The notes under the pieces are model-generated. The model saw nothing but the letters and a program-made list of their open reading frames with translations, was not told the origin of the DNA and did not search any database. A stretch of DNA of 64,000 nt from Lachnospiraceae bacterium (GTDB taxonomy: Bacteria; Bacillota; Clostridia; Lachnospirales; Lachnospiraceae). The translations under genes and the position numbers were made by a program. Location of the stretch: contig JAIKXM010000026.1 in NCBI GenBank assembly GCA_024684085.1, positions 1-64,000 of the forward strand, written 5' to 3'. Shown here one piece after another: positions 1 to 8,039 of this stretch; within the stretch, counting starts at the first letter, position 1, and the number at the start of each line of letters is the position of its first letter.

Positions 1-1
1 T

Positions 2-136
2 TTACTTTTCTGCGTGGATTTTATGGGAGAAAGAGGCACACAGTATTTGGATAAAGTTGTACCGGTAAATCAAGAAATAATAGATAGACTTAATTCGATT
101 TATGATTGTTTTATGCGTCAATGTGAAGAATTATAA
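2..136 (+). CDS. C-terminal fragment of an unidentified protein (5' end outside window)
   Basis: Open frame from base 2 to TAA at 134-136: LLFCVDFMGERGTQYLDKVVPVNQEIIDRLNSIYDCFMRQCEEL*. Confidence 0.4.
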   Translation, partial: LLFCVDFMGERGTQYLDKVVPVNQEIIDRLNSIYDCFMRQCEEL

Positions 137-280
137 GAAAATGGTTTGAACAAATAAGATTGCAATGAAAAGGTAAATTCGATTTGATGTATATTACAGT
201 TTTAATAGATATTTCCAAAGGAGAAATTTTGCTTTGTTTCCAGTATTGCAAATAAATCCACAACATGTTAGTATTATTAT

Positions 281-341
281 ACAAGGGCTGGTCATATGAC
301 CCGGGTCCAACGAAGTGGTGTGGGTGTCCCACACCTTTTTT
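281..341 (+). ncRNA. Structured RNA / terminator-like leader upstream of DUF3800 gene
   Basis: GGTCATATGACC palindrome (290-301), then perfect 8-bp hairpin GGTGTGGG-TGT-CCCACACC (317-335) followed by T6; directly upstream of a DUF3800 ORF. Confidence 0.5.
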
Positions 342-357
342 ATTACTATGGAGTATT

Positions 358-807
358 ATGAAAGAAATAAGCATTTTTGTTGATGAATCAGGTGATTTTG
401 GAGAGTATAATCACATTTCTCCATTTTATATAGAAAAAAAGAACATGCAGGATATTACAGAAGCGACGGGAAAGTTATCAAAGCAGATTGGAAATTGGAT
501 AAAAAATAATTATGACATGCTTTTGCCTTATGATACTGTGAAGATTTACTATGACAATGGACAGGTAGAATTATCAAGGATTTTGGCGTCAGTATTTAAC
601 GTTTTGCTTCCATCTGTTGAAACAAAGAAGGTTATTCCTTCAGATTATAGATTGTTTCAGGTCGCAGATTTTATCTGTTCTATGAAGTTGCTTGAACTTA
701 AGAAAGAAAATCATAATATGTCTATTCAAGAACAGCGTTTTTTCGGAGGAGAAGAAGGATTAAACAAGAACTATATAAAAGATTTGAAAAAATGGGAACT
801 AGAATGA
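358..807 (+). CDS. DUF3800-like protein, apparently internally shortened
   Basis: MKEISIFVDESGDFG start and DYRLFQVADFICSMKLLELK near C-terminus are DUF3800-like; only 150 aa. Confidence 0.65.
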   Translation: MKEISIFVDESGDFGEYNHISPFYIEKKNMQDITEATGKLSKQIGNWIKNNYDMLLPYDTVKIYYDNGQVELSRILASVFNVLLPSVETKKVIPSDYRLFQVADFICSMKLLELKKENHNMSIQEQRFFGGEEGLNKNYIKDLKKWELE

Positions 808-949
808 TAGTATATTCTCTTCAATAATTTGCGGTACCATTATGGTACTGAAAAAATAGAATCTGAAAAATAATAGGAATAATTTCACTAGAATGAATAT
901 GAAAAAAGAAGATAATACATGGTTCATCAAGACAAAACAATATCCTTAA

Positions 950-1006
950 GTTCGTGAGGGTGGTAGAACAGTAGGTTCTGGTAGAGTAGCTTCAATCATC
1001 GAGTAA
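950..1006 (+). pseudogene. 3'-end fragment of an elongation factor Tu gene
   Basis: GTT CGT GAG ... GAG TAA encodes VREGGRTVGSGRVASIIE*, matching the conserved EF-Tu C-terminus (xREGGRTVGSGxVxxIxE); an in-frame TAA precedes it, with no tuf body upstream. Confidence 0.8.
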
Positions 1007-1078
1007 TCTGTGCGAAAGCAATGAGATAAGCGCCTAAAGGCGCGACAAAATGCTTGGAAGAAAAGAAGAAATAAAACA

Positions 1079-1109
1079 GGTCAATTGGAAAATTAAAATC
1101 CAATTGACC
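1079..1109. repeat. 11-bp perfect inverted repeat
   Basis: GGTCAATTGGA-AAATTAAAA-TCCAATTGACC. Confidence 0.6.
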
Positions 1110-1173
1110 ATACCTCGGGAGGAGGAAGGAATTTATTTCAATTTTCGTTAATAGTTTTTTTATGGAAGTTATA

Positions 1174-1202
1174 TTGACTTTCCGCCTTACACTTACTACA
1201 AT
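1174..1202 (+). promoter_or_regulatory. Sigma-A-like promoter for the repeat RNA
   Basis: TTGACT (1174-1179), 17-nt spacer, TACAAT (1197-1202); expected start about 1209, just before the first repeat at 1214. Confidence 0.65.
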
Positions 1203-1208
1203 GAAATT

Positions 1209-1345
1209 AATAAGAAAGTATACCACTGACCGATATGTGGTATATAAATGGTCGGGTTGAAAGTTTACCGCTGACCAATATGCGGAATATAAATGATTGG
1301 GTCGAAAGTATAGTCCTTCGCCGAGAGGCGGAGGACTATTTCCGT
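1209..1345 (+). ncRNA. Tandem pseudoknot RNA, type III antitoxin-like (CptI-like), upstream of jetABCD
   Basis: Two 45-nt repeats (1214-1258, 1259-1303), a third repeat start (1304-1311), then a hairpin; P1 and P2 pairings supported by compensatory differences between units. Confidence 0.65.
1310..1342 (+). terminator. Strong GNRA-capped hairpin ending the repeat RNA
   Basis: ATAGTCCTTCGCC-GAGA-GGCGGAGGACTAT, 13-bp stem with one G-U, followed by a short T run. Confidence 0.55.
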
Positions 1346-1397
1346 AATGAGGATAGGTAATTGAAAAAAACAGGTTTTTATATTAAGGAGCAGACTA

Positions 1398-2855
1398 TTG
1401 TATCATATTATCGGTGAGAACTTCTTTGTTCCGCTTGCTTCTCCGAATAAAACTGTATATTGGGAATGTATTTGTAAGCTGTTTTCCGTTATGGATCATC
1501 AGCTTTCTTTTGGTGTTGAAAGAGATGTGCTGGTGGAGGAATTGCAGTATTACTTCGAACAGACTCAGGCCGCAGATATTAAAGAGGATGAATTGTCCGG
1601 GAAAACTGCAAGAGATAAGGCCAATTGGATGATCCGTAAGTTGGAAGCTTATGGCTGGATAGATATCGAAACCGATAAAAGCTATGTGCAGAGGGTGAAC
1701 TTCAAGGAGCACGCGGTAAAGGTGGTCAAGACCCTCTTGGAGATAACCGAAGGGAAGCGTATCGAATATCAGGGATATATCTATACCATCTATACCCTGG
1801 TCAGAACGAATACAGATAATCCCGGTGTTGTTCTTCTGTCTATCGTGGAGAACACAGATATGCTGATCACGGGCTTGAAGAATCTAAGCTCCAGTATAAA
1901 GAATTATATTGATGAGCTTACCAAGTATAGAACGCCCGCCGAGATCATGAATGTTCTGTTTAATGATTACATTGAGAATATTGTGGATAAGGCATATCAT
2001 CGTCTCCTCACTTCCGATAATGTATCTAAGTTCAGACCTGAGATAATAGAAAGGCTGGAGTCTAAGAGCAGGAGTCCTCAATATATTGAAAAAGCAAGTG
2101 AAGATCTTGCCGGAATCCGTGAGATATCCAAAGAGGATGCAAGGGAACTGGCGTATCATTATATACATCAGGTCCTGGAAGCTTTTCATAATATGGACGA
2201 TATCCTGTCCGAGATCAATTACAAGAATACACAATATCAGCGCGCGGCTATCAATCGTGCCAAATTCTATCTGATCGGCGGAGAAGATGTCAGGGGGCAG
2301 TTGAAGGAACTACTTACGGATATGAGTGATCGGATCCTTGCAGACAATATGGATCTGGCAGGTATATATCGGATTGAATATATTGATGAATTGATCCGAC
2401 TCTACAGTGTATCTGTGATCGATGAAAAATCTCTGTATACTCCAATAGAAGGTAAGAAAACATTCACGCCGTCGGCACTTATTGATGAAGATGTCGATCT
2501 GGCTCTTAGGAATGATAAATTGCAACGAATGATGGAGAAGCTAGCCAGAGTATTGAGCCCGGAGCGTGTTGGGGCATATGTGGATCAGCAGTTAGGTGAC
2601 AAAAAGCGAATGATGGCATCGCAATTGCCGCTTGATACAGTGGAGGATTATGTAAAACTGATCTATATCAGGTTATATGGGCAGCGAAAGAATATGGAGT
2701 ATTCGATCGTGCTCCACGAAGACGAAAAGGGAAAAAATGACCGGGAAAGGGTTAATGCTCCGGAGAAAGGGAATCGATTTGAATCCAACGAACAAGTAAG
2801 GCAAAAAGGGTATTATTTTCAGGACTTTGAAATAGTCAGAAAGGAAACCAAATAA
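1398..2855 (+). CDS. jetA: Wadjet JetA-like protein
   Basis: 485 aa, TTG start with AAGGAG seven nt upstream; first gene of a jetABCD-order operon with SMC-like JetC and Toprim-like JetD. Confidence 0.8.
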   Translation: MYHIIGENFFVPLASPNKTVYWECICKLFSVMDHQLSFGVERDVLVEELQYYFEQTQAADIKEDELSGKTARDKANWMIRKLEAYGWIDIETDKSYVQRVNFKEHAVKVVKTLLEITEGKRIEYQGYIYTIYTLVRTNTDNPGVVLLSIVENTDMLITGLKNLSSSIKNYIDELTKYRTPAEIMNVLFNDYIENIVDKAYHRLLTSDNVSKFRPEIIERLESKSRSPQYIEKASEDLAGIREISKEDARELAYHYIHQVLEAFHNMDDILSEINYKNTQYQRAAINRAKFYLIGGEDVRGQLKELLTDMSDRILADNMDLAGIYRIEYIDELIRLYSVSVIDEKSLYTPIEGKKTFTPSALIDEDVDLALRNDKLQRMMEKLARVLSPERVGAYVDQQLGDKKRMMASQLPLDTVEDYVKLIYIRLYGQRKNMEYSIVLHEDEKGKNDRERVNAPEKGNRFESNEQVRQKGYYFQDFEIVRKETK

Positions 2856-2857
2856 AA

Positions 2858-3472
2858 ATGGATTATTTGGAAGGTATGTTGCAGAAGGAAAAGGCGGAGT
2901 TCTCAAGAATATGTAACCGTCTCTTATCCAGCTGTTTCTTATGTAAGCGTAATGAAACGACCAAGCCGGATTATTATTTTGTGATCAAACATCGTGAGAA
3001 GTTCTCGGATTATCTATCTCTTATGGGATATCGCCTTGAGATCAATGAAGGATATGGAGTTATACAGCTTACGAATCCCATGAATTATAACAGATATAAT
3101 CTCAAGCTGTTTGAATCGATAATATTGCTGATACTTAGGATCCTCTATGATGAGAAGAGGAGAGAACTGTCGGTATCGGACGAAGTGATCGTGAATGTAG
3201 GTGATATTCACGACAAGTTTTTAAGTCTTAAGATCAGGGACAAGATGATCGACAAGACGACAATGCGTAATGCGATAAGTACATTAAGGCGCTTCCAGCT
3301 TATTGAGACATTGGATCGTGATCTGACCAATGAAGACAGCAGGATCCTCATCTTTGATTCTATCCTGATGGCAGTCAGGGTGGAAGATATCAAAAAAGCA
3401 TGCGAGAAGCTCGAAATATACCGGAAAGGAGAGAAGGAAAGTGAAGAGATTGACGAGAGTGAAATTGATTAA
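2858..3472 (+). CDS. jetB: Wadjet JetB-like protein
   Basis: 204 aa, small protein between JetA and the SMC-like ATPase; overlaps jetC by 32 nt. Confidence 0.8.
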   Translation: MDYLEGMLQKEKAEFSRICNRLLSSCFLCKRNETTKPDYYFVIKHREKFSDYLSLMGYRLEINEGYGVIQLTNPMNYNRYNLKLFESIILLILRILYDEKRRELSVSDEVIVNVGDIHDKFLSLKIRDKMIDKTTMRNAISTLRRFQLIETLDRDLTNEDSRILIFDSILMAVRVEDIKKACEKLEIYRKGEKESEEIDESEID

Positions 3473-6400
3473 CTGGCATCGTTTCACCAATACATATGTC
3501 GATTTTGAAGACTCCACTTTGATCTCCGGAGAAAACGGGGCAGGTAAGTCTACCCTTCTTGATGCAATTCAATTTGTGGTAACGTGTTCTACCAATCATT
3601 TCAATAAGGCCGCTCATGAGAACGGCAAGAGAAAGCTTACGGGTTATATCCGCTGTAAGACAGGCAAAGAGAACAGGCCTTATGAGAGAACCGGTGAGAT
3701 AAGCGCCCATGTTGCATTGGAGTTCTATGAGGAAAAGCGAGATAAGTATTTTATTGTAGGCGCTGTGGTGGATTCGGCTTCTGAGGGTCAGGAGAAGACC
3801 GTTCGATATCTGATAGACGGACAGAGACTGAATGACGATCTTTTTTTCAACGGAAAGGTGCCAAAGTCGATCAATCAGTTCCGCACTACCAATGCTAAAG
3901 AGATCCGGCAGTGGTGCAATACCGAAAAAGAAGCTAAATCTATGATGAAAAATCGATTCGGAAGACTGGAGGATAAATTCTTCCGATTGATACCGAAGGC
4001 TTTGGCATTCAGACCTATAGATGATATTAAGGATTTTGTGTATTCTTATGTTCTTGATGAAAAAGAAGTCAATATTGATGTTCTGAGGGAGAATGTGCGT
4101 ACATATCAGGATCTTCAGCGAACACTGGAAGATGTGAAGGTGCGTATAGGCAAGTTGGACAGAATATTCAAGGCACATGAATCAGTGGTTGATGGCCTGG
4201 AAAAAGATAAGATGTACGAATATTTCCTTGCACGTATTGATGCGGATCTGACTAAGGAAGAGATCAGGGGATTGGCGGATGAGATACGTGCCGATGAGAT
4301 TCGTCGGGGAGATCATAATAAGGAATTGGCGGCAGTCAGAAGAGAACAGGATGAGAAGCAACAGATCCGGGATGACATTCGAACGGAGCTGGCCGGTGAT
4401 AAGGACTTTATAGCGAGGGATGAACAGGAGAAAAAACTTAGGGAGCTTCAGCGGGATAATGAGGAACTCCTTAAGGAGAGGGAGGACCTGGAGAGAAGTG
4501 TAGCCAAGGCCAGAGAACAGGCAAGAAACCTGTTGGAGATTAAGGATATCGACGACTCAGTCCGCGTATATTATGAACAGCTGGGTGATCTTGAGAAAAA
4601 AGAGCAGCTGTCGGAAGTTAAGAATAATCTTCAGCATGTTATCACATATAAGGCGGAGAAGTGGAACCAACTGATCTTGCAGAGGCAGAAGCTCAGCGAT
4701 CAGATCAGCCTGGATGAACAGGAGAGACATGAACTGGAACTTAAGGCAGACAATCTTAAGCGAAAAAGGTTCTCTTATCCTCCCGATGTTGAACGTGTGA
4801 TGACTGCGATCAGAGATGAGTTCAATCGAATAGGGAGAACTCCCGCACCCAGAATATTATGCGAGCTTTTGGAGATTACGGATGATTCATGGCGTAATGC
4901 AGTTGAGGGATATCTGAATACTCAGCGATTCTATATTCTGGTCGAGCCGGAGAATTTTGATATCGCATTGGGTACATACGACAATTTGCGTAGGGAGAAG
5001 AAGGCTTTTGGAGTTGGTCTGATCAATACGCAGCAGTTGGATGCATATGACTCGGCGCCGGAGATGTCTCTTGCCACTGTGGTCACATCGAAGAATAAAT
5101 ATGCTAAGCGTTATATTAATATGATCCTTGGGAAGGTCACTATGTGTGACACTTATCAGGAATTGAAGAAGCATAAGACTGCCATTACCAGGGAGTGTAT
5201 GCGTTATCAAAATCATGTGGCCAGTGCCATAAAGCCTGAGATATTTGAGACTCCTTACATAGGTCAGAATGCTATAAAGGTTCAGCTGGAACAGACCAAT
5301 GTCAGGATTGCTTCATTGAAGGAACATCTGAAGGATCTGGCAGGGCGAAGCACTACTATAGATTCGGTGCTGGAGCAGCTTACAACGGAATATGATACTG
5401 ATATCAAGTATCGTATTGATGTCCTGGCAGAGCTTCGTCAGAATGTTGCCGAGATACAAAAGTGTAAAGATAATATTGCTGCACTGGAGAAGAACTCCAA
5501 TATGATCCAGAAGCAGATTCAGTTGTCCGATCTGGAGACTATTCTGAAAGAGTTGGGTATAAAAAGCAGTTCTTTTGAGCGTATGATCGGCCAGACTGAT
5601 CAGAGGATCGCTATCAATAATGAACGACTTAAGCTTAAACAGGCGGATCTGGATACATTAACGGTTAATTATCTCGAGATAGGTTCCAGGGCAGGCACAC
5701 AGAGTGTTATCTGGGATAAGGAATATGAGAAGAGATTAACAGAGCGATCCAATTCCGAGTTCAAAGATAATTATCTCAGGGCTCGTAAGGCTAATCAGAC
5801 CAAAATCGGAGATGCGGAAGCTGTAATGAAGGAGTCCATGACGGAATATAAAACGGCGCATGATTTCGGCGCGGCGGCAACTATGGAGGGTTATCCCGAT
5901 TTCGAGTGTGAATTGGTCAAATTAAAAGATTCGGAACTACTGCAGTATGAGGAGAAGGTAGAGTCTGCGAGACAGGCCGCGGAAGAAGAATTCAGAGAAC
6001 AGTTCCTGTCAAAACTTCAGGAGAATATGAAGACGGCGCAGAGTGAATTCAAGAATCTGAATAATGCGCTTCAGGATATCCTGTTCAGCAATGAGCGATA
6101 TGAATTCTTATATATGCCAAGTAAAAAGTATCGTCAGTATTATGAGATGATCATGGATGATTTTAACGCTACTCAGGGGGAGTCTATTTTCAGCGGTATT
6201 TTCCATGAGACTCATAAAGCCGTGATCGAGGAATTGTTCGAACGTCTGGCCTTGGATAATGATAATACCGCTAAGGCACTGGATGAATTCACAGATTATC
6301 GGACTTATATGGATTATGATATCCGTATTTTTCACAGTGACAATAATTATTCGCTGTATTCCAAGGTCTGTGAGGAGAAGAGCGGCGGTGAGACACAGAC

Positions 6401-6683
6401 GCCTTTCTATGTTACAGTGGCGGCCTCTTTTGTACAGCTCTATCGCAATAATATCGGCGGTGAGGCGATCGGACTCGTAATGTTCGATGAGGCCTTCAAT
6501 AATATGGATGATGAGAGGATCGGTGGAGTATTGCAGTTCCTGCGCAAGCTCCCTCTGCAGATTCTGATCGCTGCTCCGCCGGATAAGATCCAGTATATCA
6601 GTCCGGCAGTCGAGGAGACGCTTTTGGTCATGACAGATGAGAAAGTAAGTTTTGTGGAGAGATACATTAATGGCTCGATATGA
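3441..6683 (+). CDS. jetC: Wadjet JetC, SMC/MukB-like ATPase
   Basis: Walker A GENGAGKST, long coiled-coil middle, signature KSGGE, Walker B LVMFDEAFNNMD. Confidence 0.92.
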   Translation: MKRLTRVKLINWHRFTNTYVDFEDSTLISGENGAGKSTLLDAIQFVVTCSTNHFNKAAHENGKRKLTGYIRCKTGKENRPYERTGEISAHVALEFYEEKRDKYFIVGAVVDSASEGQEKTVRYLIDGQRLNDDLFFNGKVPKSINQFRTTNAKEIRQWCNTEKEAKSMMKNRFGRLEDKFFRLIPKALAFRPIDDIKDFVYSYVLDEKEVNIDVLRENVRTYQDLQRTLEDVKVRIGKLDRIFKAHESVVDGLEKDKMYEYFLARIDADLTKEEIRGLADEIRADEIRRGDHNKELAAVRREQDEKQQIRDDIRTELAGDKDFIARDEQEKKLRELQRDNEELLKEREDLERSVAKAREQARNLLEIKDIDDSVRVYYEQLGDLEKKEQLSEVKNNLQHVITYKAEKWNQLILQRQKLSDQISLDEQERHELELKADNLKRKRFSYPPDVERVMTAIRDEFNRIGRTPAPRILCELLEITDDSWRNAVEGYLNTQRFYILVEPENFDIALGTYDNLRREKKAFGVGLINTQQLDAYDSAPEMSLATVVTSKNKYAKRYINMILGKVTMCDTYQELKKHKTAITRECMRYQNHVASAIKPEIFETPYIGQNAIKVQLEQTNVRIASLKEHLKDLAGRSTTIDSVLEQLTTEYDTDIKYRIDVLAELRQNVAEIQKCKDNIAALEKNSNMIQKQIQLSDLETILKELGIKSSSFERMIGQTDQRIAINNERLKLKQADLDTLTVNYLEIGSRAGTQSVIWDKEYEKRLTERSNSEFKDNYLRARKANQTKIGDAEAVMKESMTEYKTAHDFGAAATMEGYPDFECELVKLKDSELLQYEEKVESARQAAEEEFREQFLSKLQENMKTAQSEFKNLNNALQDILFSNERYEFLYMPSKKYRQYYEMIMDDFNATQGESIFSGIFHETHKAVIEELFERLALDNDNTAKALDEFTDYRTYMDYDIRIFHSDNNYSLYSKVCEEKSGGETQTPFYVTVAASFVQLYRNNIGGEAIGLVMFDEAFNNMDDERIGGVLQFLRKLPLQILIAAPPDKIQYISPAVEETLLVMTDEKVSFVERYINGSI

Positions 6684-7932
6684 TCATATAGTCCTGAATG
6701 CATTGTTGGATTCGTATGAGAACAGCCTGCTCTCGATCGGAGAGAACAAGCGGACTGTTCATATAGATTATAATTTCACAAAGAGGAACATACCTCAGTA
6801 TTATGATGAAAGTTCACAGGAGTACGAGGCGATCCATATCTTAATGAAAAGTCTGGAAGATAAAGGCCTTGTTGAGATACTCTGGAAGAATGATATTAAG
6901 GATCATCAGATAGAAAAGATCCGGATGAGAACAGAACGGCTGAATGAAATCTATGCCGCTGTGGGAAGAATGCCGAAGAGTGAACTGGAACAGGATACTA
7001 TCCGATTGCTTGACGGATATCTGGAGCTATTGTCGGATGAAGTGAAAGAGGGAGAAGTAACGGAGAAGGTTGTATACAGGTTCGGTCGATATCTTCTATC
7101 CAGACTGAGCAGTCATCAATCAGTTAAAGAATACATTGACTTGAATAAGGCTGAGGATATTATCCGACTTCTGCATACCATTTATTGTGTGGAGCAGAAT
7201 GTAGAGGAACGTTATATCAGAGAATTCTCCGTTACGCATTTTCGGGATTCTAAATATTTCGAGGGTGTGGAGCACAAGATAACAGGCATATTCCGAAGGT
7301 TCGGTGAAGGATTCGATGATATGGAGGATGATGAGATCCTTGCTGAATACCATATATACCATACGCCGAATTATGTGTATATCAAAGGGAATGCCGGATT
7401 AAGTATAGGCCGGGAAGTGATCCGGCTGGACAGTCTGAATCAGGGCATCGGTTTATCAGGAGAGGATATTGAAAATGTACGTTTCACAGATCTGTCAATG
7501 GTTAAGAAGGTGCTTACGATCGAGAATCTTACAACTTTTTTCAGTTGGCACGAGAGCGACTGTCTTATCATTTATCTTGGAGGCTATCATAACGGTGTCA
7601 GGAGGAGGTTGTTGAACGAGATATATAAGTCTTTGCCTGATGCCGAGTATTACCACTTTGGAGACATAGATGCAGGCGGATTCTCCATTCTGAAGGATCT
7701 GAGGAATAAGACCGGGATACCTTTTCACGAATATAATATGGATCTTGATACGCTTATCGGATATGAAGAATATGGGAGGAAGCTTACCGGGAATGACAGG
7801 AAACGGTTGGAAGAGCTTGCCAGGCAGTACCCTCAGTGGGAGGAGACCATCCGGTATATGTTGGAGCATAACGTGAAGATAGAGCAGGAGTGTATAGGGG
7901 CATCGGTTGTTTTGGATTCTGCGGAGCAATAA
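6670..7932 (+). CDS. jetD: Wadjet JetD, Toprim-like (DUF2220/DUF3322-type) protein
   Basis: C-terminal YYHFGDIDAGGFSIL Toprim-like motif; overlaps jetC 3' end. Confidence 0.88.
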   Translation: MARYDHIVLNALLDSYENSLLSIGENKRTVHIDYNFTKRNIPQYYDESSQEYEAIHILMKSLEDKGLVEILWKNDIKDHQIEKIRMRTERLNEIYAAVGRMPKSELEQDTIRLLDGYLELLSDEVKEGEVTEKVVYRFGRYLLSRLSSHQSVKEYIDLNKAEDIIRLLHTIYCVEQNVEERYIREFSVTHFRDSKYFEGVEHKITGIFRRFGEGFDDMEDDEILAEYHIYHTPNYVYIKGNAGLSIGREVIRLDSLNQGIGLSGEDIENVRFTDLSMVKKVLTIENLTTFFSWHESDCLIIYLGGYHNGVRRRLLNEIYKSLPDAEYYHFGDIDAGGFSILKDLRNKTGIPFHEYNMDLDTLIGYEEYGRKLTGNDRKRLEELARQYPQWEETIRYMLEHNVKIEQECIGASVVLDSAEQ

Positions 7933-8039
7933 GGTGATTATTTTTGAATTGAACTTGTGTTTTTTGTTGATGTCAAATATAATAATAGTGTGATTGTTAT
8001 ACACTAAAATATCAATAATATTGTGATAAAGGAATTGAT

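Noticed and set aside
265-357. N-terminal extension of the DUF3800 ORF (MLVLLYKGWSYDPGPTKWCGCPTPF...)
   Set aside because: It reads through the palindrome and hairpin; family-like sequence starts at the internal ATG at 358.
996-1226. 76-aa minus-strand ORF
   Set aside because: Opposes the tuf relic, the hairpin and the RNA promoter; no motif.
3390-4178. 262-aa antisense ORF within jetB/jetC
   Set aside because: Opposite a clear SMC-like CDS; no recognisable motifs; shadow ORF.
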